DNA of 64,000 nucleotides, taken from contig NZ_JAJNOQ010000003.1 of the NCBI RefSeq assembly GCF_021044775.1, forward strand, positions 62,001 through 126,000, given 5' to 3'. The DNA comes from Paraeggerthella hominis (GTDB lineage Bacteria; Actinomycetota; Coriobacteriia; Coriobacteriales; Eggerthellaceae). Under the pieces are notes generated by a model. It was not told the origin of the DNA. It was given only the letters and a program-made list of their open reading frames with translations, and made no database searches. Positions 7,667-15,388 of this stretch are shown here, in pieces. Made by a program: the position numbers and the translations under genes. Numbering within the stretch: the stretch's first letter is position 1; every line of letters starts with the position of its first letter.

Positions 7667-9409
7667 ATGCTGGAGACCGTCGATTTCTCGCTGGAAGCCC
7701 TGCCGAAGGATGAGTACAAGCTGCGTCGCGACCAGCTCATGGACCGGCTTGTGGTGCTGCAGCAGCAAGCGCGCACGCAGGGCGTGGGCCTCGTGGTCTT
7801 GTTCGAGGGTTGGGACGGGGCGGGCAAGGGCAGTCGCATCTCCGATCTCCTCTATCATTTGGACGCACGCGCGACCAGCGTGCACGTCACGGAAAACCTT
7901 GACGTCAAGGCTGCGCGGACCTTTGCGGGCGCACCGTACGGCGTCACGGGATTCTACCCGATCATGCAGGAGTTCTGGCAATCGCTCGGCATGCGCGGCA
8001 CCACCACGTTCTACGACCGCGGCTGGTACACCGCCGCAGTCCAGCACATGCTGTACGCCGAATACGGAAGCCTGACCATGGCTCAGGCTGAAAAGGCCAC
8101 GGGCAAGCGCAAGGCCGTGGCTGCCGCCATGGCCGAGGCGCGCGACGAGCGTCACATCAGCGCGCTGCGCCGCCACCTTACGTCGGCGGCCGACTTCGAG
8201 CGCCAGCTGGTGGACGACGGCTATCTGGTGGTGAAGTTCTTCGTGCACGTGACCAAGGAGGCGCAGAAGAAGCGCCTGACGCGCTTGCACGACGATCCCG
8301 CCACGCGCTGGCGGGTGAGCGAGGAGAAGCTTGCGCGCATAGGAAACTACGAGGAGGCCTACCGCCTGTACGACAACCTGCTGGAAGGCAGCGACTTCGC
8401 GTACGCTCCCTGGCATCTGGTCAACGGGGAGGACAAGCGTCGCGCGAACCTGCAGATAGCCGAAACGCTGGCGGACGCGCTGTCCGGCGCGCTTGCCGCG
8501 CAGCCCAACGCCGAAGCTGTGGCGGCGGCAGCGAAGGCGCAAGCCAATTCGGCGGGCGCTTTGGAGGAGGCCCCTCTGTTCGGCCGCGCGCCGGAAGAGG
8601 AGGCCCGCATCTTGGCTGCCGCGCAGAAAGAGGCTGACGAGGCTCGCGCCCGCGCTCCTCGCGCCTCGCGGTTTCGCCAGGTGGACGACCCTCCCGCGCT
8701 CGATCGGGTCGACCATGGCCTCGCGCTGGATCCGATGGCCTACAAGGAGCAGCTCAAAGCCCAGCAAGATCGTTTGAACAGGTTGGAAATGGAGATGTAC
8801 CAAAAGCGCATCCCGCTCATGCTCATGTACGAAGGATGGGATGCGGCGGGCAAGGGCGGCAACATCAAGCGCGTCGCCCAGGCGCTCGATGCGCGCGCCT
8901 ACACCATTTTCCCCAGCCCGGCTCCCACGAAGCCCGAACTGCTGCACCCGCATCTGTGGCGGTACTGGACGCGTCTGCCGAAGGCGGGGCACGTGGGCAT
9001 CTACGACCGCAGCTGGTACGGGCGCGTGCTGGTCGAGCGCGTAGAGGGGTTCGCTTCGCCCGCCGAATGGACGCGCGCGTACGACGAGATCAACGAGTTC
9101 GAGCAGGAGCTCGTGCGCTGGGGCGCCATCCTGCTCAAGTTCTGGGTTGACGTGAGCCCGGAAGAGCAGCTGCGCCGCTTCCATGAAAGGCAGAACGATC
9201 CGGCCAAGCAATGGAAGATCACCGACGAAGATTGGCGCAACCGCGACAAGCATCCGCAGTATCAAGCTGCGGTCGAGGACATGTTCCGGCTGACTTCGAC
9301 CCCCTTCGCTCCGTGGATCGTTCTGGAAAGCGACGACAAGCGTCATGCGCGCGTAAAGGCGCTCAAAATTATCAACGACGCTCTGGAAGCTCGCTTGCGC
9401 GAAGCCTGA
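7667..9409 (+). CDS. pap: Polyphosphate:AMP phosphotransferase (two-domain PPK2)
   Basis: This 580-residue protein has two PPK2 domains in tandem. Class II PPK2 enzymes of this layout use polyphosphate to phosphorylate AMP to ADP. Each domain has a Walker A loop, GWDGAGKG at ~48-55 and GWDAAGKG at ~388-396, and each has the lid/Walker B pattern (FYDRGWYTAAV in the first, IYDRSWYGRVLVERVEG in the second). In described PAP enzymes the C-terminal domain carries catalysis, and the second copy here is the more canonical one. An Ala-rich linker joins the domains. The ATG at 7667 is chosen because GAGAAAGG ends 8 bases upstream. It diverges from ppx-ppk1, so synthesis, degradation and use of polyphosphate are encoded together. 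Confidence 0.92.
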   Translation: MLETVDFSLEALPKDEYKLRRDQLMDRLVVLQQQARTQGVGLVVLFEGWDGAGKGSRISDLLYHLDARATSVHVTENLDVKAARTFAGAPYGVTGFYPIMQEFWQSLGMRGTTTFYDRGWYTAAVQHMLYAEYGSLTMAQAEKATGKRKAVAAAMAEARDERHISALRRHLTSAADFERQLVDDGYLVVKFFVHVTKEAQKKRLTRLHDDPATRWRVSEEKLARIGNYEEAYRLYDNLLEGSDFAYAPWHLVNGEDKRRANLQIAETLADALSGALAAQPNAEAVAAAAKAQANSAGALEEAPLFGRAPEEEARILAAAQKEADEARARAPRASRFRQVDDPPALDRVDHGLALDPMAYKEQLKAQQDRLNRLEMEMYQKRIPLMLMYEGWDAAGKGGNIKRVAQALDARAYTIFPSPAPTKPELLHPHLWRYWTRLPKAGHVGIYDRSWYGRVLVERVEGFASPAEWTRAYDEINEFEQELVRWGAILLKFWVDVSPEEQLRRFHERQNDPAKQWKITDEDWRNRDKHPQYQAAVEDMFRLTSTPFAPWIVLESDDKRHARVKALKIINDALEARLREA

Positions 9410-9481
9410 GATCGCGTTACTATGGTCTGCAGCCATTAACGCCGATTGCGCGCTTTCGCGCGCTTGATTTAAGGGGAAGAC

Positions 9482-9598
9482 ATGACTCTGTTTGGAATGA
9501 CCGTGCCCATGGAGGCCATCTGGGTCGTCGTTGCGATCATCGTGCTTATCATCGTCGTCTTCATTGCGAAGGGCTTTATCGACGAGATGAAGAAGTAG
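9482..9598 (+). CDS. Small single-span membrane protein (38 residues)
   Basis: This is a 38-codon gene, unrecognised as to family. AAGGGGAAG is a near-ideal ribosome site ending just before the ATG. The product starts MTLFGMTVPMEAIW, continues with a strongly hydrophobic stretch of Val, Ile and Leu (about residues 13-29), and ends with the charged segment AKGFIDEMKK. The expected topology is one membrane span with a cytoplasmic, amphipathic C-terminus. It sits 72 bases after the PPK2 gene and is followed by a terminator at 9650, so it could be the last gene of that transcript or have its own promoter. Function unknown. Confidence 0.72.
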   Translation: MTLFGMTVPMEAIWVVVAIIVLIIVVFIAKGFIDEMKK

Positions 9599-9649
9599 CT
9601 GACCGCGGGCGACGCCCGTAGTCGTGAAAATTGCGTTTTTGACTACATC

Positions 9650-9673
9650 GCGCCCTCGTTTCGGGGGCGTTTT
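9650..9673 (+). terminator. Intrinsic terminator after the microprotein gene
   Basis: A 5-bp GC stem plus two further pairs, one of them G-U (9651-9657 with 9663-9669), is followed by four T. A separate perfect 6-bp palindrome at 9606-9618 has no T-run. Confidence 0.7.
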
Positions 9674-9766
9674 GCTTATTATGGTAACGGTCTGGCAGCA
9701 GCGGGCGCGCCAAACGGTCGAGGACGATACAACGCCCGCGGTTCGACGTTCCTTCGAAAGGCGAAC

Positions 9767-11017
9767 ATGACCGACTATCGACAGTATCCCGATCCCGAGC
9801 CGCGCGGTCGTCACGCTCGTGCCCGGGTTCAGCAGGAAGCTGCGCATCAGCAGGCCGCAGGCCCCGGTGCCCGAAGGGCTCCGGCTCCCCAGCAGCCTGG
9901 CCAGGGGCAGTCGGCGCCGCAGTACCGGGCGCCGCGTCAGCAGGCTCCCCGTCAGCAGGCGCCGCGTCCGGCGCAGCCCTACGCGCAGCCGACGCAGCAG
10001 CAGGCTGCGTATCGGCCCCAACCTCAACCTCATCAGCAGGCATATCGTCCCGTGCAGCCCCAGGCGGGGCAGCAGGCGTACCGTCCGGCACCGGCTTCGT
10101 ACGGATACGGCGGCGCCGGCAGGGGCCCGAACGGACCTGGGCCGAACGGCTCCGGGGCGAACGGGCGCAAGAAAAAGGGCGGGCCGTGGCGCGTGGTCTT
10201 CTGGATCGCGCTCGTGGTGTTCGTGGTGGCCCTGGCTGCCCTCGGCGCCATCGGATTCAGCTATTGGCAGGGCCAGCAGACGTACAAGGAAGTGGCCCAA
10301 GACGGCTTCAATCCGCCTGCGGACGTCGAAGGGACGTCGCTTGCCGACTTCACGGTGGATTGGGACGCGCTGAAGGCCATCAACCCCGATACGGTGGGCT
10401 GGATCTACGTGCCGGGCACGAACATCAACTACCCGATCGTGCACACGACCGACAACGAGAAGTACCTGACGCATGACTTCAAGGGTTCGGAGGGCTGGAT
10501 CGCCACGTTCGGCGCTATTTTCCTGGCAGCCGAGAACGCCGGCGACTTCTCCGATGCGAACAACATCGTGTACGGGCATCACCTCAACGACGGATCCATG
10601 TTCGCGGCCATTGCCGGCATGGACGATCCGGCGGCGTTCAACGCCAGCCGCACCATCTACATCCTCACGCCGCAGGGCAACGTCAAGCTGACCACGTTCT
10701 CGCTCGTGCATTGCGCCGCCGACGACCCGCTTGCGCAAACCGCGTTCGCGTCCGAAGAGGAGCGCGTGGCCTACGTCCAGGACAAGATCGACCGTTCCGT
10801 GGTGAGCGTGTCCGACCTTCCCGCCGCTGCGGACATGAAGCAGACCTTCACGTTCGCCACGTGCGACAACCTGCCGACCGATGGTCGCTGGGTGCTGTTC
10901 GGCTACGTGGCCGACTCCACGATCGGGCCTGCGCCCGCCAACGCGGCCGAAGGCGGTTTGGCCGACCCCGACGCTGCGGCCGCCGTGGGCGACGTGTCGA
11001 AGGAGATCGCCTCATGA
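9767..11017 (+). CDS. srtB: Class B sortase with Pro/Gln-rich cytoplasmic N-terminus
   Basis: This 416-residue transpeptidase anchors surface proteins to the cell wall. Residues 1-135 are low-complexity (Pro, Gln, Ala, Arg, with repeated QQAPRQQ- and QAYRP-like units) and should lie in the cytoplasm. A membrane span follows at ~143-166, then the sortase fold outside. The catalytic triad is visible as His in IVYGHHLNDGSMF (~271), Cys in FTFATCDN (~366) and Arg in GRWVLFGYV (~374), in class B order. The stop codon overlaps the purF start (ATGA), so it is translationally coupled to a purine gene, an unexpected neighbour. The only sorting-signal protein in the window is the SpaA-like protein at 51946; a substrate relationship is not established. 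Confidence 0.93.
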   Translation: MTDYRQYPDPEPRGRHARARVQQEAAHQQAAGPGARRAPAPQQPGQGQSAPQYRAPRQQAPRQQAPRPAQPYAQPTQQQAAYRPQPQPHQQAYRPVQPQAGQQAYRPAPASYGYGGAGRGPNGPGPNGSGANGRKKKGGPWRVVFWIALVVFVVALAALGAIGFSYWQGQQTYKEVAQDGFNPPADVEGTSLADFTVDWDALKAINPDTVGWIYVPGTNINYPIVHTTDNEKYLTHDFKGSEGWIATFGAIFLAAENAGDFSDANNIVYGHHLNDGSMFAAIAGMDDPAAFNASRTIYILTPQGNVKLTTFSLVHCAADDPLAQTAFASEEERVAYVQDKIDRSVVSVSDLPAAADMKQTFTFATCDNLPTDGRWVLFGYVADSTIGPAPANAAEGGLADPDAAAAVGDVSKEIAS

Positions 11018-12501
11018 GCATGGCTGCGTTTCCGGGCGAGCGCCCCGATCGCCTTGAGGAGGAGTGCGCCGTATTCGGCGTGTTCGCTCCCGGCGAGGGC
11101 GAGGACGTTGCCCGTATGGCGTGCTTCGGCCTGCAGGCGCTTCAGCATCGCGGGCAGGAAAGCGCGGGCATTGCGGTGGGCGACGGCGAAACCGTTATGG
11201 TTGCCAAGGACTTGGGCCTGGTCACGCAGGTGTTCGACGAAGCGAGCCTGGCAGCGCTCGACGGGTTCGTAGCCGTGGGGCACGCCCGGTACTCCACAAG
11301 CGGCGCCGCGGCGTCGTGGGAGGCTGCGCAGCCGCATATCTCGGCCATCGACGAAGTGCTGATCGCGCTTGCGCACAACGGCACGCTCGTGAACACGAAC
11401 GCGCTGCGCGCGCGCCTGGTGGGCGAGGGCGTGCAATTCCGCGCCGGCACCGACAGCGAAGTGGCTGCGAAGGCCATCGGGTGGGTCACGCAGGAAACGC
11501 ACCATCTGCGCAACGGCATCCGCTACGCGATGGAGCATCTGGAGGGCGCGTACGCCATGGTGCTGGCCAGCCCCGACTCGCTGTACGCGTTTCGCGACCC
11601 GAACGGCATACGCCCCTTGTGCATCGGCCAGCTTCCCGACGGTCGCGGTTGGGCGGTGTCGAGCGAGACGTGCGGGCTGGACATCGTGGGCGCAACGTAC
11701 CTGCGCGACGTGGAGCCGGGCGAGATCGTCCGCTTCAGCCGCGAGGGCATGCACTCCGAGCAGGGCGTACCCGCGGGCAAGCGCGCATCCTGCATATTCG
11801 AGTACGTGTACTTCGCGCGCCCGGATAGCGTGATCGACGGGCAGAGCGTCTACCAGGCGCGTCGCGCCATGGGGCGCATCCTGGCGCAGGAGGCGCCCGT
11901 CGAGGCCGATCTGGTGCTGGGCGTGCCCGACTCGGGCGTGCCTTCCGCCATGGGGTTTTCGCAGCAAAGCGGCATCCCGTATTCGGACGGCATCGTGAAG
12001 AACCGCTACGTGGGCCGCACGTTCATCGAGCCGACTCAGGCCATGCGCCAGTTGGGCATTCGCCTGAAGCTGAACCCGCTGCCCTCGGTTATCCGCGGTC
12101 AGCGCCTGGTGGTCATCGACGACAGCATCGTGCGCGGCAACACGTCGAAGAAGCTGGTGGAGATGCTGCGCGAAGCGGGCGCTGCGGAAGTGCACCTGCG
12201 CATCGTGAGCCCCGAGGTTCTGTGGCCGTGCTTCTACGGCATCGACACCGACACGCGCGATCAGCTGATCGCCGCCAACATGACGCTTGACGAGATGCGC
12301 TCTTGGATCGGGGCCGACTCGCTGGCGTTCATATCGCTGCAGGGTTTGCGGGACGCGTTGCCCGACGTGCGCGAGCAGGGTTTCTGCGAAGCGTGCTTCT
12401 CGGGGGACTATCCTGTGGCCATTCCCGAATCATTGTCCAAAAAGAGCTTCATGACGAAGAAGGATTTCGCAGAAGCGTACGATAACGAGGCGTCCGTCTG
12501 A
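11014..12501 (+). CDS. purF: Amidophosphoribosyltransferase
   Basis: This 495-residue enzyme makes 5-phosphoribosylamine from PRPP and glutamine, the committed step of purine synthesis. The N-terminal Ntn glutaminase domain should mature by removal of a ~17-residue propeptide, exposing Cys18 (EEECAVFGVF). LQHRGQESAGIAV and GHARYSTSG follow. The phosphoribosyltransferase half has the PRPP-binding motif VVIDDSIVRGNTS. The ATG at 11014 overlaps the sortase stop; another in-frame ATG lies 6 bases on. First of four pur genes in a tight operon. Confidence 0.97.
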   Translation: MSMAAFPGERPDRLEEECAVFGVFAPGEGEDVARMACFGLQALQHRGQESAGIAVGDGETVMVAKDLGLVTQVFDEASLAALDGFVAVGHARYSTSGAAASWEAAQPHISAIDEVLIALAHNGTLVNTNALRARLVGEGVQFRAGTDSEVAAKAIGWVTQETHHLRNGIRYAMEHLEGAYAMVLASPDSLYAFRDPNGIRPLCIGQLPDGRGWAVSSETCGLDIVGATYLRDVEPGEIVRFSREGMHSEQGVPAGKRASCIFEYVYFARPDSVIDGQSVYQARRAMGRILAQEAPVEADLVLGVPDSGVPSAMGFSQQSGIPYSDGIVKNRYVGRTFIEPTQAMRQLGIRLKLNPLPSVIRGQRLVVIDDSIVRGNTSKKLVEMLREAGAAEVHLRIVSPEVLWPCFYGIDTDTRDQLIAANMTLDEMRSWIGADSLAFISLQGLRDALPDVREQGFCEACFSGDYPVAIPESLSKKSFMTKKDFAEAYDNEASV

Positions 12502-12524
12502 AGGGCGGCAAGAAGGAGCTTGAG

Positions 12525-13673
12525 ATGACCGAGAGAATCACCGTGAACGCGAACCAGAACGAGGACGGCCCCCAGATGCCCAGCTGGATGGACGAGGATG
12601 CGGTCACGTACGCGCAGGCCGGCGTCGATACGGCGGAAGGCGCGCGCGCCGTGGAGGCTATCAAGGGCGTCGTGCACGACACGTACCGTCCCGAGGTGGT
12701 GGGCGACATCGGCGGCTTCGGCGGCCTGTTCTCCATCGCGGCGGCCAAGGACATGGTCGATCCGCTGCTGGTGAGCGGCACCGACGGCGTGGGCACGAAG
12801 CTTAAGGTGGCCCAGCTGGCCGGCAAGCACGACACCGTGGGTATCGACCTGGTGGCCATGTGCGCCAACGACATTCTGGCCACGGGCGCCGAGCCGCTGT
12901 TCTTCCTGGACTACGTGGCTATCGGCAAGCTGAACGCCGAGAACATGGCCGAGATCGTGGCGGGCATCGGCGAAGGCTGCAAGCAGGCCGGCTGCGCGCT
13001 CATCGGCGGCGAGATGGCCGAGCATCCCGGCGTGATGGATCCGGACGACTACGACCTGTCCGGCTTCTGCGTAGGCGTGGTGGACCGCGTGAAGATGCTC
13101 GATCCGGCGGCCGTGCGCGAAGGCGACGTGCTGATCGGCCTGGCGTCGAGCGGCCTGCACTCCAACGGCTACTCGCTGGCGCGCAAGGTGTGCGTGGAGG
13201 GCAAGACCCACTACGAGCTGCGCATCGAGCGCGATGAGCTGGGCGGAGCCAGCCTGCAGGACGCGCTCTTGGCGCCGACGCGCATCTACGTGAAGCCGGT
13301 GCGCGCCGTGCTGGACGCCTGCCCGAACGCGGTGCGCGCGCTTGCGCACATCACGGGCGGCGGCATCACCGAGAACCTGAACCGCGCGCTGCCGGAGAAC
13401 GTGGACGCGCAGGTCGACCTGGGCACGTGGCCGGTGCCTCCCATCGCGAAGTTCGTGTGCGAGGCGGCGCATCTGGACGAGTCCGAGGCGCTCAAGACCT
13501 TCAACATGGGCCTGGGCCTGGTGCTCATCGTAGACCCGGAGCGCGCCGACGAGGTGGAGGCCGCGCTGGCCGAAGCCGGCGAGCGGACCTATCGCGTGGG
13601 ACGCGTCGTGTCCGGCGCGGCCGAGGTTCGCTACGCGAACGACGGCGCGCTGTACGGCTACGAGGCGGAATAG
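12525..13673 (+). CDS. purM: Phosphoribosylformylglycinamidine cyclo-ligase (AIR synthetase)
   Basis: This 382-residue enzyme closes the imidazole ring of aminoimidazole ribonucleotide with ATP. Family signatures include TYAQAGVDTAEG, the Gly-rich GTDGVGTKLKVA, the conserved GIDLVAMCANDI, LIGGEMAEHPGVM and GLASSGLHSNGYSLAR. It is longer than the typical ~345 residues because of a ~25-residue acidic N-terminal extension. AAGGAG lies 7 bases before the ATG. It is 23 bases after purF and 10 bases before purN. Confidence 0.97.
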   Translation: MTERITVNANQNEDGPQMPSWMDEDAVTYAQAGVDTAEGARAVEAIKGVVHDTYRPEVVGDIGGFGGLFSIAAAKDMVDPLLVSGTDGVGTKLKVAQLAGKHDTVGIDLVAMCANDILATGAEPLFFLDYVAIGKLNAENMAEIVAGIGEGCKQAGCALIGGEMAEHPGVMDPDDYDLSGFCVGVVDRVKMLDPAAVREGDVLIGLASSGLHSNGYSLARKVCVEGKTHYELRIERDELGGASLQDALLAPTRIYVKPVRAVLDACPNAVRALAHITGGGITENLNRALPENVDAQVDLGTWPVPPIAKFVCEAAHLDESEALKTFNMGLGLVLIVDPERADEVEAALAEAGERTYRVGRVVSGAAEVRYANDGALYGYEAE

Positions 13674-13683
13674 GAGAACTCGC

Positions 13684-14295
13684 ATGACCACGCCGCTTAC
13701 GATAGGCGTGCTGCTGAGCGGCAGCGGCACGAACCTGCAAGCTATCATCGATGCCGTGCGCGACGGGTTGCCGGTGAACGTCGCGTGCGTGGTGTCGTCG
13801 CGTCCCGACGCGTACGGCATCGAGCGCGCGAAGGCCGCGGGCATCCCGACCGTCGTGCTCAACCGCGACGTGTACGCCGATCCGCTGGCTGCCGATGCGC
13901 GCATCGTGGACGAGCTGCGTGCGGCGGGCGCGGAATACGTGGTCATGGCCGGCTACATGCGCAAGGTTACGCCGGTCATGCTGGACGCGTTCCCGGATCG
14001 CGTGCTCAACCTGCATCCGGCGCTCCTGCCTGCGTTCAAGGGCGCGCACGCCATCCAGGACGCCTACGATGCGGGCGTGAAGGTGACGGGCGTGACCGTG
14101 CATTTCGCGAACGAGGACTACGACAAGGGCCCCATCGTGGCGCAGCGCGCCGTCGAAGTGCGCGAAGGCGACGCGCTGGAGGATCTGGAGGCGCGCATCC
14201 ATGAGGTGGAGCACGTCATCTATCCCGAGGTGCTGCGCCAGATCGCCGAGGGCCGCGTGACGGTGGGCGAGGACAGGAAGGTGCATATCGCATGA
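13684..14295 (+). CDS. purN: Phosphoribosylglycinamide formyltransferase
   Basis: This 203-residue enzyme formylates glycinamide ribonucleotide with 10-formyltetrahydrofolate. The sequence begins with the phosphate-binding loop VLLSGSGTNLQA and has the catalytic segment LNLHPALLPAFKG (Asn and His) and the Asp-containing loop GVTVHFANEDYDKGPI. The stop codon overlaps the start of the XdhC-like gene by ATGA, showing translational coupling. Confidence 0.96.
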   Translation: MTTPLTIGVLLSGSGTNLQAIIDAVRDGLPVNVACVVSSRPDAYGIERAKAAGIPTVVLNRDVYADPLAADARIVDELRAAGAEYVVMAGYMRKVTPVMLDAFPDRVLNLHPALLPAFKGAHAIQDAYDAGVKVTGVTVHFANEDYDKGPIVAQRAVEVREGDALEDLEARIHEVEHVIYPEVLRQIAEGRVTVGEDRKVHIA

Positions 14296-15281
14296 TGAGG
14301 GACGTGCTCGCTGCGGTGGCGGCTGATCTGCGGGCGGGCCGCACGCCCGTCCTGTCCGCCGACGACTTCCCGTGCTTTTCGGCGGAGGCCCTTGCGGGCA
14401 ACCAGCATGTCGATCCGTCGTACGCGGACGTGATCGCGCGCAGCTTGGGCGAAGCCGACGCCGTCGTGTTCGAACGCGCCGTGCGCGCCATCGACGAAGG
14501 CGACCTTGCCTGGGTAGGCTTCAAGGTGGTCTACGATGCACAGCAGGCCCAGGCCAACACCGACAACGAGGTGACGAAGAAGTACGGCGACCAAGGTTCC
14601 GCCGACGGCGAGCCGCTCGTGTTCTTCTGCAACGATGCGAAGGAGATCGTGGCGGCGCGCCCGCATTCCGCACGCGATGCGTTTCAGATGAAGGACGTCA
14701 CGCGCGGGCCTTCGATGCACAACGAGCAGTTCGAAGGCCTCACCTGGCTTTCCGTCCCGCTGTTCGAGCAGGTGCGCGTGTGGTTGCTGGGCGCGTCGGA
14801 CGCGGCCAGCGAAGTCGCGGCGCTGGCCGCGCACGTGGGCTTTCGCGTGACGGTGGTCGACTACGACCCCGCGTACGTGAGCGAAGCCCGCTTCCCGGAC
14901 GCCGAGCGCATCGTCCTTCCCGGCGGCAGCTTCGATGCGCTGGACCAGTTGTCCTGCACGTCGGCGGACTACGTGTGCGTGCTCACGCGCGGCCACATGT
15001 TCGACCCCGAGGCCTGCGTGTGGGCGGCCAAGCACGGCGCGCATTACGTGGGCATGATGGGGTGCGCTGGCAAGAACGATCGCGTGCACGAGCTGGTTTT
15101 GGCGGCGGGCGCCACCGAGGACGACTGGGCGCGCGTCAAGCGCCCCATCGGCTTGAAGTTCGGGGCGAAGACGCCCGCCGAATTGGCGATAGCGATCGTC
15201 GGCGAGCTGGTGGACGTACGCTACCGGCAACGGTACAGTGAAGAAGCCCGCGCCAAGCACGAAAGCAGCTTGGGCAGGTAG
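14292..15281 (+). CDS. XdhC/CoxI-like Rossmann-fold accessory protein
   Basis: This 329-residue protein has an N-terminal XdhC-like segment and a C-terminal Rossmann domain (from ~160: VWLLGASDAASEVAALAAH, later GLKFGAKTPAELAIAIVGE). The latter matches the end of XdhC proteins, which insert or sulfurate the molybdenum cofactor of xanthine dehydrogenase-type enzymes. The usual second Gly of the nucleotide-binding GxGxxG loop is altered (GASDAA), so cofactor binding is uncertain. It overlaps purN and precedes purH, so it is expressed with de novo purine enzymes rather than beside a molybdoenzyme. A link to purine or selenium/molybdenum-dependent catabolism is inference. Confidence 0.82.
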   Translation: MMRDVLAAVAADLRAGRTPVLSADDFPCFSAEALAGNQHVDPSYADVIARSLGEADAVVFERAVRAIDEGDLAWVGFKVVYDAQQAQANTDNEVTKKYGDQGSADGEPLVFFCNDAKEIVAARPHSARDAFQMKDVTRGPSMHNEQFEGLTWLSVPLFEQVRVWLLGASDAASEVAALAAHVGFRVTVVDYDPAYVSEARFPDAERIVLPGGSFDALDQLSCTSADYVCVLTRGHMFDPEACVWAAKHGAHYVGMMGCAGKNDRVHELVLAAGATEDDWARVKRPIGLKFGAKTPAELAIAIVGELVDVRYRQRYSEEARAKHESSLGR

Positions 15282-15388
15282 ATAGAGCGCCGGAGGCAAT
15301 GCCGGTGCAGGGCAATAGGGCCCGCAGCGTCGAGTTGTTTCGTCGTTCGCAAGGCGGCGGAACCCAAAAGGAAAGGATGTAAGACCAT

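Noticed and set aside
7586..10738. A 1050-codon minus-strand frame across the PPK2 and sortase genes
   Set aside because: It is antisense to two certain genes; its composition is an artefact of high GC.
15282..15388. Possible ZTP or purine riboswitch before purH
   Set aside because: The known conserved cores of these riboswitches are not found in the 107 bases.
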